A stretch of DNA of 64,000 nt from Variovorax davisae (GTDB lineage: Bacteria; Pseudomonadota; Gammaproteobacteria; Burkholderiales; Burkholderiaceae_C). Both the position numbers and the translations under genes were made by a program. How positions within the stretch are numbered: the first letter of the stretch is position 1; every line of letters starts with the position of its first letter. The notes beneath the pieces are model-generated. The model was not told where the DNA came from, ran no database searches, and saw nothing but the letters and a program-made list of their open reading frames with translations. Shown here in pieces: positions 41,294 through 50,104 of the stretch. Location: assembly GCF_030316845.1 (NCBI RefSeq), contig NZ_JASZYS010000012.1:1-64000 (forward strand), given 5' to 3'.

Positions 41294-43108
41294 ATGGCCT
41301 ACCTCGTGCTCGCTCGCAAACACCGTCCCCGAACCTTCAGCGAGATGGTCGGGCAGGAGCACGTCGTGCAGGCGCTCGAGAACGCGCTGACCTCGCAGCG
41401 GCTGCATCACGCCTACCTCTTCACCGGCACGCGCGGGGTCGGCAAGACGACCGTCTCGCGCATCCTGGCCAAGTCGCTCAACTGCCAGGGGCCCGACGGG
41501 CAGGGCGGCATCACGGCCACGCCGTGCGGCCTATGCCAGGCGTGCAAGGACATCGACGCCGGCCGCTTCGTCGACTACACCGAACTCGATGCGGCCTCCA
41601 ACCGGGGCGTCGACGAGGTCCAGGCGCTGCTGGAGCAGGCGGTCTACAAGCCGGTGCAGGGCCGCTTCAAGGTCTTCATGATCGACGAAGTCCACATGCT
41701 CACCGGCCACGCCTTCAACGCCATGCTGAAGACGCTCGAGGAGCCGCCCGAATACCTCAAGTTCGTGCTGGCCACCACCGACCCGCAGAAGGTGCCGGTC
41801 ACGGTGCTGTCGCGCTGCCTGCAGTTCAACCTGCGGCCGATGGCGCCCGAGACGGTGCTGGAGCACCTCACGCAGGTGCTGCAGTCCGAGGCGGTGCCGG
41901 CCGAGCCGCCGGCGCTGCGCCTGATCTCGCGCGCCGCCCGCGGCTCGATGCGCGATGCGCTCTCGCTGACCGACCAGGCGATCGCCTTCGGCAACGGCGA
42001 GCTGCTGGAGGCGGGCGTGCGCCAGATGCTCGGCAGCGTCGACCGCGGCCACGTGTTCCGGCTGATCGAGGCGCTGTCGCAAGGCGACGGCAAGACGGTG
42101 GTCGAGACCTCCGAAGGGCTGCGCCGCGACGGTCTCTCGGCCGCTTCCACGCTGGAGGAAATGACCACCGTGCTGCAGGCGATGGCGGTGCTGCAGGCGG
42201 TGCCTTCGCGGGCCGAGTCGCGCGATGGCGCCGATCCCGATGCGGCGGAGACCGCCCGGCTGGCGGCCCTGCTGCCGGCCGACGAGACCCAACTGCTCTA
42301 CAGCCTCTGCCTGCACGGCCGCGGCGAACTCGGCCTGGCGCCCGACGAGTACGCGGCGCTCACGATGGTGCTGCTGCGCCTGCTGGCCTTCAAGCCGGCC
42401 GCTGCGGCCGGGGTGGAAAAAAAAACTCTGAATGACGCTGCGCCTGCGCAGGCGCCTGCGGCCGCACCGCTGCCTCCGCCGGTGGCTGCGCCGGCGCCGG
42501 TCGAGCCGGCGCGGCCTCCTGCGGTGGCGGCCCCCGCGGCGCCGGGCCATCGGCTGCCGGTGGTCGAGGCCCCGGCGCTGAGCGCTGCCGCGCCGCCCAG
42601 GCCGGCCGCCACGCCCGAGCCAGCCGCCAGGCTGATGGCCATGCCGGTGCGCGTGCAGCCGCCGGCCGGCGCGCGCGAGGCGCCGTCTGCTGTGGCGTCG
42701 ACGCCGATCCCGCCGAGCGAGGAGGGCGATTTCTGGCATGCCACCGTGACGCAGATGGTGGTGGCCGAGGCCATCACCGCGCTGACGCGCGAGCTCGCCC
42801 TGCAATCGCAGCTGGTGGCGCGCGACGTCGACCAGTGGCTGCTGCGGGTCGAGCGCGAGTCGCTCAACCAGACCAGCAGCCGCGAGAAATTGCAGGGCGC
42901 GCTCGCGGCCATGGGCCACGCGGTGACAATCGCGATCGAGATCGGCGGCGTGGTCGACAGTCCGGCGCGCCGCAACCGGCAGGCGGCCGAAGAACGCCAG
43001 CGCATCGCCGAGGAAGCGATCCACAACGACCCCGAGGTGCAGTCGATGATGCGCGACTGGGACGCGAAAATCGTTCCGGGGACGCTGCGGCCCGCTGCCC
43101 CCAACTGA
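41294..43108 (+). CDS. dnaX: DNA polymerase III subunits tau (and gamma by frameshift)
   Basis: 604 aa. Clamp-loader ATPase: Walker A GTRGVGKT (45-52), zinc Cys at 64, 78, 81 and 84, Walker B box DEVH (131-134), sensor motif SRC (173-175); domain III ends at about residue 372; a Pro/Ala linker and the tau-specific C-terminus (DFWHATVTQMVVAEAI onward) follow. Right at the end of domain III the codons GAA AAA AAA A form a run of nine A. A -1 slip there gives N-S-E-stop, so a 380-residue gamma-like product is expected. ybaB and recR follow in the conserved order. Confidence 0.97.
   Translation: MAYLVLARKHRPRTFSEMVGQEHVVQALENALTSQRLHHAYLFTGTRGVGKTTVSRILAKSLNCQGPDGQGGITATPCGLCQACKDIDAGRFVDYTELDAASNRGVDEVQALLEQAVYKPVQGRFKVFMIDEVHMLTGHAFNAMLKTLEEPPEYLKFVLATTDPQKVPVTVLSRCLQFNLRPMAPETVLEHLTQVLQSEAVPAEPPALRLISRAARGSMRDALSLTDQAIAFGNGELLEAGVRQMLGSVDRGHVFRLIEALSQGDGKTVVETSEGLRRDGLSAASTLEEMTTVLQAMAVLQAVPSRAESRDGADPDAAETARLAALLPADETQLLYSLCLHGRGELGLAPDEYAALTMVLLRLLAFKPAAAAGVEKKTLNDAAPAQAPAAAPLPPPVAAPAPVEPARPPAVAAPAAPGHRLPVVEAPALSAAAPPRPAATPEPAARLMAMPVRVQPPAGAREAPSAVASTPIPPSEEGDFWHATVTQMVVAEAITALTRELALQSQLVARDVDQWLLRVERESLNQTSSREKLQGALAAMGHAVTIAIEIGGVVDSPARRNRQAAEERQRIAEEAIHNDPEVQSMMRDWDAKIVPGTLRPAAPN
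42417..42435 (+). promoter_or_regulatory. A9 slippery site with -1 frame stop in dnaX (gamma subunit)
   Basis: Nine A at 42417-42425 span codons 375-378. In the -1 frame the reading continues AAC TCT GAA TGA, stopping at 42435 and giving a 380-residue protein that ends exactly after clamp-loader domain III. Both ribosomal -1 shifting (as in E. coli dnaX) and transcriptional slippage (as reported for the nine-A run in Thermus dnaX) would work. Confidence 0.75.
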
Positions 43109-43145
43109 CTAAACTCTTTTTTTCAAACGATCGACAGGATCCCCC

Positions 43146-43478
43146 ATGTTCAACAAAGGACAACTGGCCGGCCTCATGAAGCAGGCGCAGGCCATGCAGG
43201 ACAACCTCAAGAAGGCCCAGGAAGAACTGGCCACCATCGAGGTCGAAGGCGAATCGGGTGCCGGTCTCGTGAAGGTCGTGATGACCTGCAAGCACGATGT
43301 CAAGCGCATCACGATCGACCCCAGCCTGCTGGCCGACGACAAGGACATGCTCGAAGACCTGGTGGCCGCCGCCTTCAACGCCGCCGTGCGCAAGGCCGAG
43401 GAGACCAGCGAGCAGAAAATGGGCAAGCTGACCGCCGGCATGCCCGGCCTGCCGCCCGGCATGAAGCTGCCGTTCTGA
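43146..43478 (+). CDS. ybaB: YbaB/EbfC nucleoid-associated protein
   Basis: 110 aa. N-terminal helix FNKGQLAGLMKQAQAMQDNLKKAQEEL-like, the beta sheet EVEGESGAGLVKVVMTCKHDVKRITIDPSLL and a C-terminal region ending GMPGLPPGMKLPF. A small dimeric DNA-binding protein, conserved between dnaX and recR. Confidence 0.96.
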   Translation: MFNKGQLAGLMKQAQAMQDNLKKAQEELATIEVEGESGAGLVKVVMTCKHDVKRITIDPSLLADDKDMLEDLVAAAFNAAVRKAEETSEQKMGKLTAGMPGLPPGMKLPF

Positions 43479-43495
43479 GCCTCCATCGGCCCTCG

Positions 43496-44086
43496 ATGGC
43501 GGATTCCAGTTCGCTCGATGCGCTGGTCGAGGCGCTGCGCCGGCTGCCCGGCGTCGGCGCCAAGTCGGCCTCGCGCATGGCTTTCCACCTGCTGCAGCAC
43601 GACCGCGAAGGCACGCTGATGCTGGCGCGCGCCCTGCAGCAGGCCGCCAGCAACGTGCGCCATTGCGAGCGCTGCAACACCTTCACCGAAGGCCAGGTCT
43701 GCAGCGTCTGCCAGGATGCCCGGCGCGATGGCAGCAAGCTCTGCGTGGTCGAGACCCCGGCCGACCAGGCCGCGCTCGAGCGCACCGGCGTGTTCCGCGG
43801 CTATTACTTCGTGCTGATGGGCAAGCTGAGCCCGCTCGATGGCGTGGGGCCGAACGACATCGGACTCGCGAAGCTGTTCGCGCGCGCGCTCGACGGCATC
43901 GTGAGCGAGGTGATCCTCGCCACCAACTTCACCGCCGAAGGCGAGGCCACGGCCCATGTGATCGGCGATGCGCTCAAGCAGCGCGGCCTTTCGGTGACCC
44001 GGCTGGCGCGCGGCGTGCCGGCCGGCAGCGAGCTCGAATACGTCGATCTCGGCACCATCGCCCATGCGCTGGTCGACCGTCGCTGA
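43496..44086 (+). CDS. recR: Recombination mediator RecR
   Basis: 196 aa. Helix-hairpin-helix LRRLPGVGAKSASRMAFHLL, the four-Cys zinc finger CERCNTFTEGQVCSVC, and the Toprim domain (LCVVETPADQAALERTG, YFVLMGKLSPLDGVGP, EVILATNFTAEGEATA). Works with RecF/RecO in gap repair. Starts 17 bases after ybaB. Confidence 0.97.
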   Translation: MADSSSLDALVEALRRLPGVGAKSASRMAFHLLQHDREGTLMLARALQQAASNVRHCERCNTFTEGQVCSVCQDARRDGSKLCVVETPADQAALERTGVFRGYYFVLMGKLSPLDGVGPNDIGLAKLFARALDGIVSEVILATNFTAEGEATAHVIGDALKQRGLSVTRLARGVPAGSELEYVDLGTIAHALVDRR

Positions 44087-44108
44087 GGGCCGGGCAAGAG
44101 CCTTTCAG

Positions 44109-44130
44109 TTTACGTAAAAACCCGCACGGG
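44109..44130. promoter_or_regulatory. Palindromes before the ABC importer operon
   Basis: TTTACGTAAA (44109-44118) followed by CCCGCACGGG (44121-44130), about 80-100 bases before the substrate-binding protein gene. They could be an operator and a leader hairpin. No regulator gene is nearby. Confidence 0.3.
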
Positions 44131-44207
44131 ATGTTCCCGATGCAGGGGCAGGGGGGCGCCCCTAAGCTCGATTCGAATCACACGAAAAGAGCCCGCGGGC
44201 GCCACTC

Positions 44208-45242
44208 ATGCTCAATCGCCGTACCTTTACCGTTGCCGCAGCGCTGGGCGCCGCTGCGATCGGGGCGCCACTGGTCCATGGCCAGCCCAAGCTCGAAAAA
44301 TCCAAGGTCTCCATCGCGGTCGGTGGCAAGGCGGCCTTCTACTACCTGCCGCTCACCATCTCCGAGCAGCTCGGCTACTTCAAGGCCGAAGGGCTCGACG
44401 TCGAAATATCGGACTTCGCCGGCGGCGCCAGGGCGTTGCAGGCGGTCGTCGGCGGCTCGGCCGACGTCTGTTCGGGCGCCTTCGAGCACACCATCAACCT
44501 GCAGGCCAAGAACCAGTTCTTTCAGGCCTTCGTGCTGCAGGGGCGCGCGCCGCAGATCGCCATCGGCGTGTCGACCAAGAACATGCCCGCCTACTCGGGC
44601 ATCGCCGACCTCAAGGGGCGCAAGATCGGGGTCTCGGCGCCGGGCTCGTCGACCAACATGGTGGCCAACCTGCTGCTGTCGCGCGGCGGGCTCAAGGCCA
44701 GCGACGTGAGCTACATCGGCGTCGGCGTGGCCGCCGGCGCGCTGACGGCGCTGCGTTCGGGCCAGATCGACGCGATCAGCAACACCGATCCGGTGATGAC
44801 GATGCTCGAGCAGAAGGGCGACGTGAAGATCATCAGCGACACGCGCACCCTGAAGGGCACGCAGGAGGTGTTCGGCGGCCTGATGCCGGCCGCCTGCCTC
44901 TATGCCTCGTCGGAGTTCATCCAGAAGAACCCCAACACCTGCCAGGCCCTGGCCAATGCCATCGTGCATGGCCTCAAGTGGCTGCAGACCGCCGGGCCGG
45001 GCGACATCATCAAGACCGTGCCGGAGGCCTACCTGCTGGGCGACCGGGCCTTGTACCTGGCCTCGTTCGACAAGGTGCGCGAGGCCATCGCGATCGATGG
45101 ACTGGTGCCGGCCGACGGCCCCAAGACCGCGCTCACCGCCATCGCGAGCTTCGACCCCACGGTCAAGGCCGACAAGATCGACCTGGCGAAGCTCTACACC
45201 AACGAGTTTGCGCGGCGCGCCAAGGACAAGTTCAAAGCCTGA
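44208..45242 (+). CDS. NitT/TauT-type ABC transporter substrate-binding protein
   Basis: 344 aa. Signal LNRRTFTVAAALGAAAIGAP has a twin-Arg RRTF pattern suggesting Tat export. Mature part: FYYLPLTISEQLGYFKAEGLDVEISDFAGGARALQAVVGGSADVCSGAFEHT-like order of the SsuA/TauA/ThiY fold, and SALGSSTNM-like GVSAPGSSTNMVANLLL. Ligand could be a sulfonate, nitrate, or pyrimidine-type compound; nothing fixes it. A terminator hairpin lies between this gene and the ATPase gene. Confidence 0.9.
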   Translation: MLNRRTFTVAAALGAAAIGAPLVHGQPKLEKSKVSIAVGGKAAFYYLPLTISEQLGYFKAEGLDVEISDFAGGARALQAVVGGSADVCSGAFEHTINLQAKNQFFQAFVLQGRAPQIAIGVSTKNMPAYSGIADLKGRKIGVSAPGSSTNMVANLLLSRGGLKASDVSYIGVGVAAGALTALRSGQIDAISNTDPVMTMLEQKGDVKIISDTRTLKGTQEVFGGLMPAACLYASSEFIQKNPNTCQALANAIVHGLKWLQTAGPGDIIKTVPEAYLLGDRALYLASFDKVREAIAIDGLVPADGPKTALTAIASFDPTVKADKIDLAKLYTNEFARRAKDKFKA

Positions 45243-45257
45243 CCCCGGTGTCGCTGC

Positions 45258-45281
45258 AACCCGGCCCAGGCCGGGTTTTTT
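45258..45281 (+). terminator. Intra-operon terminator/attenuator
   Basis: AACCCGGCC and GGCCGGGTT are perfect complements around a 2-base centre (45258-45277, effectively a 7-base stem with a small loop), followed directly by T6. It sits 15 bases after the binding-protein stop and 12 before the ATPase ATG, so most transcripts may end here and give an excess of binding protein. Confidence 0.75.
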
Positions 45282-45292
45282 CTTCCAAGCCC

Positions 45293-46108
45293 ATGGCCGC
45301 CCACGCGCTCGAACTGATCGATATCCGCTGCACCTTCCGCGCGAAGGACGACCACAGCCAGCGCTACACCGCGGTGGCGGACACCACGCTGCGCATCGCC
45401 GACGGCGAGTTCGTCTCGGTGGTCGGCCCGACCGGCTGCGGCAAGTCGACCTTGCTGAACGTCGGCGCCGGCCTGCTCGAGCCCTCGTCGGGATCGGTGC
45501 GGGTGTTCGGCCAGCCGCTGTCCGGCATCAACACGCGGGCCGGCTACATGTTCCAGACCGAAGCGCTGATGCCCTGGCGCAGCGCGCTGGACAACGTGAG
45601 GGTGGGCCTGCAGTACCGCGGCGTGCCCGATGCCCAGGCCAGGGAGCAGGCCGAGGCCTGGCTCGCGCGGGTCGGCCTGGCGGGCTTCGGCGACCGCTAT
45701 CCGCATCAGCTCTCCGGCGGCATGCGCAAGCGCACCGCGCTGGCGCAGGTGCTGGCGCTCGACCCGGACATCATCCTGATGGACGAGCCCTTCAGCGCGC
45801 TCGACATCCAGACCCGGCAACTGATGGAGAACGAAGTGCTGGACCTCTGGGCTGCCAAGAAAAAGGCGGTGCTCTTCATCACCCACGATCTCGACGAAGC
45901 GATCGCGATGAGCGACCGCGTGGTGGTGCTCTCCGCCGGCCCCGCGACCCACCCGATCGGCGAGTTCGAGATCGACCTGCCGCGGCCGCGCGACGTCGCC
46001 GAGGTCCGCGTGCAGCCACGCTTCGTCGAGCTTCACACGCAGATCTGGAACGTGCTGCGCGACGAGGTGCTCAAGGGCTATGCGCAGCAGTTGAAGAAGG
46101 CTGCCTGA
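45293..46108 (+). CDS. NitT/TauT-type ABC transporter ATPase
   Basis: 271 aa. Walker A GPTGCGKST, Q-loop YMFQTEALMPWRSALDNV, signature LSGGMRKRTALAQ, Walker B IILMDEPFSALD and H-loop FITHDLDEAI. The LMPWR segment is typical of the nitrate/sulfonate/taurine branch. Permease ATG follows 2 bases after the stop. Confidence 0.95.
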   Translation: MAAHALELIDIRCTFRAKDDHSQRYTAVADTTLRIADGEFVSVVGPTGCGKSTLLNVGAGLLEPSSGSVRVFGQPLSGINTRAGYMFQTEALMPWRSALDNVRVGLQYRGVPDAQAREQAEAWLARVGLAGFGDRYPHQLSGGMRKRTALAQVLALDPDIILMDEPFSALDIQTRQLMENEVLDLWAAKKKAVLFITHDLDEAIAMSDRVVVLSAGPATHPIGEFEIDLPRPRDVAEVRVQPRFVELHTQIWNVLRDEVLKGYAQQLKKAA

Positions 46109-46110
46109 CC

Positions 46111-46944
46111 ATGCGCATCCGACCCGGCGAGAGCAATGCGCGCTTCTGGCAGCTGGCGGTGCTGGTCGCGCTGCTGGCAGGCTGGCACCTGGCGTCGCGC
46201 AACCAGCAGTTCGCCTTCTTCGTCGGCGAACCGATCCAGGTGGCCGGCCGCATCTGGCGCTGGTTCATGCCGTTCGCGATCCCGCCGAATGCGTTGTTCC
46301 CCGACGGCCTGGCGGGCAACGCCGACATCTACGTGCACCTGGGCACCACCTTGCTCGAGACCCTGCTGGCCTTCGTGATCGGCACCGTGCTGGGCCTGGC
46401 CTGCGGCCTCTGGCTGGCCTTGGCGCCGACCGCGAGCCTGGTCTTCGACCCCTACATCAAGGCGGCGAACTCGATGCCGCGCGTGATCCTGGCGCCGATC
46501 TTCGCGCTGTGGTTCGGCCTCGGCATCTGGAGCAAGGTGGCGCTGGCGGTCACGCTGGTGTTCTTCATCGTCTTCTTCAACGTCTACCAGGGCGTGCGCG
46601 AGGTCAGCCCGGTGGTGCTGGCCAACGCGCGCATGCTCGGCGCCAACCAGCGGCAGCTGCTGCGCACCGTCTACCTGCCGAGCGCGACCAGCTGGGTGTT
46701 CTCCAGCCTGCACACCTCGGTCGGGCTGGCCTTCGTCGGCGCGGTGGTGGGCGAGTACCTGGGCTCGGCGCGCGGCGTGGGCTACCTCATCCTGCAGGCC
46801 GAGGGCACCTTCGACGTCAACACCGTGTTTGCGGGCATCGTGGTGCTGACCGCCTTCGCGCTGCTGCTCGATGCGATCGTCGGCGTGCTCGAGAAGCGCC
46901 TCATGAAGTGGCAGCCGCGCAGCGGCGAGACCGAGAAGCTCTAG
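46111..46944 (+). CDS. NitT/TauT-type ABC transporter permease
   Basis: 277 aa, about six helices. EAA loop LANARMLGANQRQLLRTVYLPSA-like at about 170-192, with NSMPRVILAPIFALWFGLGIWSK before it, as in SsuC/TauC. Forms the channel for the importer. Its stop overlaps that of mltD on the other strand by 4 bases. Confidence 0.95.
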   Translation: MRIRPGESNARFWQLAVLVALLAGWHLASRNQQFAFFVGEPIQVAGRIWRWFMPFAIPPNALFPDGLAGNADIYVHLGTTLLETLLAFVIGTVLGLACGLWLALAPTASLVFDPYIKAANSMPRVILAPIFALWFGLGIWSKVALAVTLVFFIVFFNVYQGVREVSPVVLANARMLGANQRQLLRTVYLPSATSWVFSSLHTSVGLAFVGAVVGEYLGSARGVGYLILQAEGTFDVNTVFAGIVVLTAFALLLDAIVGVLEKRLMKWQPRSGETEKL

Positions 46945-48515
46945 CGTTTTTTCTTCGACGGCGTGCCGCCGCGCTTCTCGCGCACGACTTCCTTGCTGCT
47001 CGAGGTCTTGGTCAGCTTGGCGGACGAGCTCTTGGCGCTGGTGCCGCCGCGCGGCGGCACGGCGCTGCTCTTGAGCACCGGCGCGCGGCCGATGCCCGAG
47101 CCCACGCCGGCGGCCTTCGCGGCCCGCACGGGCAGGAACACCACCACTTCATAGCCGCGCTGGAAGGTGTGGCTCGCCTTGACGTCGTTCCATTCGGCAA
47201 CGCTGGCGGGGCTCAGCCGGTAGCGCCGCGCAATGCTGGCGACGCTGTCCTGGCGCCCGGCCTTGATCACCGTGCGGCGGGTGACGATCTCGGGCTGGAA
47301 GCTCAGCTGCCCGGTGTCGGCCACCGCCGCCGCAACGTCCTCCTGGACCCTCGCGCTGCGTGGAACGATCAAGGTCGAGCCGGACTTGATCAGCATGCGC
47401 GGCGGCACGTTGTTGATGGCCCGCAGGTCGGTCTCGCTCATGCCCGCGCGCTGCGCGGCATCGGCCACGGTCATGGTCGAGGGCACGGTCCAGGCGGTCC
47501 AGCTGGCGTACTGGCCCTGGCTGTAGGCCTCGAAGTTGCGCTGGAACACGGCCGCGTTGTCCCACGGCAGAAGGATCTCGGGCGTGCCGGCCGCCAGCAG
47601 CACCGGCTTGTGGGCCGAGGGATTGAGGGCCCGGAAGTCCTCGATCTGCACGTCCGCCAGCTTGGCCGCCAGCGTGACGTCGAGATCGCGCTTGAGCGTG
47701 ACGGTCTGGAAGTAGGGGTGGTTGGCGATCAGCGGCAGGTCGACATTGAAGCGCGCCGGATTGGCGACGATGTTCTTGACGGCCTGCAGCTTCGGCACGT
47801 AGAGCCGGGTCTCGGCCGGCATCGACAGGTCGCTGTAGGTGGTCGGCAGGCCGGCGCGCTGGTTCTTGGCGATCGCCTTGGCCACGTTGCCTTCGCCCCA
47901 GTTGTAGGCGGCCAGCGCGAGCTGCCAGTCGCCGAACATGCCGTAGAGCCGCTGCAGGTAGTCGAGCGCCGCCCGGGTCGAGGCGACCACGTCGCGCCGG
48001 TCGTCGCGGAAGATGTTCTGCTTCAGGTCGTAGTCGGTGCCGGTGGCCGGCATGAACTGCCACATGCCGGCGGCGCGCGCGCTCGACACGGCCTGCGGAT
48101 TGAAGGCGCTCTCGATGTAGGGCAAGAGCGCGATCTCGGTCGGCATGTCGCGCCGCTCGAGTTCCTCGACGATGTGGAAGATGTAGCGGTTGGAGCGCTC
48201 GGTCATGCGCTGGATGTAGTCGGGCCGGCTGGCATACCACTGCTCGCGGTCGCGCACCAGGTCGCTGTCGAGGTCGGGCATCTTGAAGCCGCGGCGGATG
48301 CGGTCCCACATGTCGACCGGCGGGGCGAGCGTGACCACGGGGCGCGACTTGGTGTCGCCCGAGGTGATCGGCGTCAGGCTGCCGCGCGGGTAGACCGGCG
48401 AGGCACCGCCGGCGGCGGCATTGGACGACGACCCATCCGTCGACGGACCGGTGCCCGTGGCGCAACCCGCCAGGAACAGGGAGCCCGCGAGGCAGGCGGC
48501 TAGCAGAAATTTCAT
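46941..48515 (-). CDS. mltD: Membrane-bound lytic transglycosylase D
   Basis: 524 aa. ATG 48515 begins the lipoprotein signal MKFLLAACLAGSLFLAGC; ATG 48533 is an alternative. SLT domain with catalytic Glu in LLPYIESAFNPQAVS, GMWQFMPATGTDYDL and LALAAYNWGEGNV; two LysM-like repeats (about 330-380 and 415-460: MSETDLRAINNVPPRMLIKSG, RYRLSPASVAEWN) that hold peptidoglycan. The last ~60 residues are Ser/Lys-rich. It cuts glycan strands in the cell wall. Confidence 0.95.
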   Translation of the reverse strand: MKFLLAACLAGSLFLAGCATGTGPSTDGSSSNAAAGGASPVYPRGSLTPITSGDTKSRPVVTLAPPVDMWDRIRRGFKMPDLDSDLVRDREQWYASRPDYIQRMTERSNRYIFHIVEELERRDMPTEIALLPYIESAFNPQAVSSARAAGMWQFMPATGTDYDLKQNIFRDDRRDVVASTRAALDYLQRLYGMFGDWQLALAAYNWGEGNVAKAIAKNQRAGLPTTYSDLSMPAETRLYVPKLQAVKNIVANPARFNVDLPLIANHPYFQTVTLKRDLDVTLAAKLADVQIEDFRALNPSAHKPVLLAAGTPEILLPWDNAAVFQRNFEAYSQGQYASWTAWTVPSTMTVADAAQRAGMSETDLRAINNVPPRMLIKSGSTLIVPRSARVQEDVAAAVADTGQLSFQPEIVTRRTVIKAGRQDSVASIARRYRLSPASVAEWNDVKASHTFQRGYEVVVFLPVRAAKAAGVGSGIGRAPVLKSSAVPPRGGTSAKSSSAKLTKTSSSKEVVREKRGGTPSKKKR

Positions 48516-48865
48516 CGAGAGTCGTTCTTCCATGGGTGCCGGGCAGCGAGCGAGGGCCGTGGCGGCTCGCCGCGCGCACGCAATGCGTCGCAATGCGCCG
48601 TGGAGTGAGTGGGATCCGGCTTGCGGGGTTCCACGCTTTGCGCGAATCTCCGGTTAGCAAGTGTGTATCCGTGGTGCGCCGCCACACCGTTGACGCCATC
48701 GGCGCGGGGGCGCGTGACTAGAATCGCGGCCAGTTGCAGTTTCTCGCGCCCGCGTGCATCGAACACGGGTCTTGCATCCCCTGGGTCGACCTCGATCGCG
48801 TTGCGCCCCTCCTGCAGCATCCAGATGTAGTTGTCGGCAAGGGCGGGCAGCGGAACGAGGGTCAT
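48512..48865 (-). pseudogene. gloB: Decayed remnant of glyoxalase II (gloB)
   Basis: The first ~60 codons from ATG 48865 still read like GloB (VPLPALADNYIWML, EGRNAIEVDPGDA, LQLAAILVT), but the metal motif THHHADH is TRPRADG and the sequence then loses all similarity and stops at 48512, about 117 residues against some 255 expected. In related Comamonadaceae an intact gloB sits exactly here, between mltD and the methyltransferase. The remnant cannot bind the two zinc ions. Its start codon shares CATG with the start codon of the divergent methyltransferase. Confidence 0.8.
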
Positions 48866-49658
48866 GAGCGGTCAAATTATAGGTTTGCACGATTGGTTCG
48901 AGACCCCCCCGGGCCGCTACCTGCTGGCGTGGGAGCAGGCCCAGTTCGACCAGGCGGTGGCCGACATCTTCGGCTATCACGCGCTGCAGCTGGGCCTCAG
49001 CGAGGTCCAGGGGCTGCGCGCCAACCGCATGCCGCACCGCTGGCTGGCACTGTCCGACCCGGCCCAGGCCGGCGCGGCCGCGCTGTGGACCGACTTTTCG
49101 GCCCTGCCTTTTCCGGCCAACAGCCTCGACCTCGTGGTGCTGCCGCACACGCTCGAGCTCAGCCCCGACCCCCACGCGACCCTGCGCGAGGTCGAGCGGG
49201 TGCTGGTGCCCGAGGGGCGGGTCGTCATCTGCGGCCTGAACCCGGCCAGCCTCTGGGGCATGCGGCAGCGGCGCGCCCACCTGTACCGCGGGCTGGGGTT
49301 CGGCGAGCTGTTCCTGCCCGAGGCCGGCGACTTCATCGGCTACCGGCGCATGCGCGACTGGCTGCGGCTGCTGAGCTTCGAGGTCGAGTCGGGCCGGTTC
49401 GGCGTCTACCGGCCGGCCGTGCGCAGCGAGGCCTGGCTGGAGCGCTGCCGCTGGTTCGACGCCGCCGGCGAGCGCTGGTGGCCGATCTTCGGTGCGGTCT
49501 ATTTCCTGGTGGCCGTGAAACGGGTGCGCGGGCTGCGCCTGTTGAGCGCCGACTGGCGCCGTGCCGCATCGCGCGCCAGCGCGCCGGTGCCGATCGCCGG
49601 CAAGATGCACCGGGGGCGCGACAATGGCGGCCAGCTAGAAGAAGGAAGCGGTTCTTGA
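48864..49658 (+). CDS. Class I SAM-dependent methyltransferase (rnhA-linked)
   Basis: 264 aa. N-terminal LHDWFETPPGRYLLAWEQAQFD is typical of a beta-proteobacterial family always found beside rnhA. The SAM fold is reduced: LPFPANSLDLVVLPHTLELSPDPHATLREVERVLVPEGRVVICGLNP covers motifs IV and V in order, while motif I is weak (FGYHALQLGLSEVQGL). Substrate unknown. Its last bases overlap the TTG start of rnhA. Confidence 0.85.
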   Translation: MSGQIIGLHDWFETPPGRYLLAWEQAQFDQAVADIFGYHALQLGLSEVQGLRANRMPHRWLALSDPAQAGAAALWTDFSALPFPANSLDLVVLPHTLELSPDPHATLREVERVLVPEGRVVICGLNPASLWGMRQRRAHLYRGLGFGELFLPEAGDFIGYRRMRDWLRLLSFEVESGRFGVYRPAVRSEAWLERCRWFDAAGERWWPIFGAVYFLVAVKRVRGLRLLSADWRRAASRASAPVPIAGKMHRGRDNGGQLEEGSGS

Positions 49659-50104
49659 ACGAAGTACAGATCTATACCGACGGTGCCTGCAAGGGCAACC
49701 CCGGTCCCGGCGGCTGGGGCGCATGGCTCAAGTCGGGCGCCACCGAAAAAGAGCTTTTCGGCGGCGAACTCAACACCACCAACAACCGCATGGAACTGCA
49801 GGCCGTGATCGAAGGCCTGGGCGCGCTCAAGCGCCCGTGCAAGGTCGTCCTCTACCTGGACAGCCAGTACGTGCGCATGGGCATCACCGAGTGGATCCGC
49901 GGCTGGAAGGCCAAGGGCTGGCGCACCTCGACCAAGCAGCCGGTGAAGAACGTCGAGCTCTGGCAGCAACTCGACAAGCTGGTGGCCGAGGGCGGCCACC
50001 AGATCGAATGGCGCTGGGTCAAGGGCCATTCGGGCGATCCGGGCAACGAGCGCGCCGATGCGCTCGCCAACAAGGGCGTCGAGCGGGCGCTCGGACGGAT
50101 CTAG
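49655..50104 (+). CDS. rnhA: Ribonuclease HI
   Basis: 149 aa. TTG 49655 with GAAGGAAG upstream. Catalytic D-E-D-D set: YTDGACKGNPGPGGWG, NNRMELQAVIEGL, YLDSQYVRMGI and the C-terminal Asp in GNERADALANKG; HSGDPGNERAD contains the conserved His. It degrades RNA in RNA-DNA hybrids. In many relatives dnaQ follows; here the next gene is on the other strand. Confidence 0.96.
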   Translation: MNEVQIYTDGACKGNPGPGGWGAWLKSGATEKELFGGELNTTNNRMELQAVIEGLGALKRPCKVVLYLDSQYVRMGITEWIRGWKAKGWRTSTKQPVKNVELWQQLDKLVAEGGHQIEWRWVKGHSGDPGNERADALANKGVERALGRI

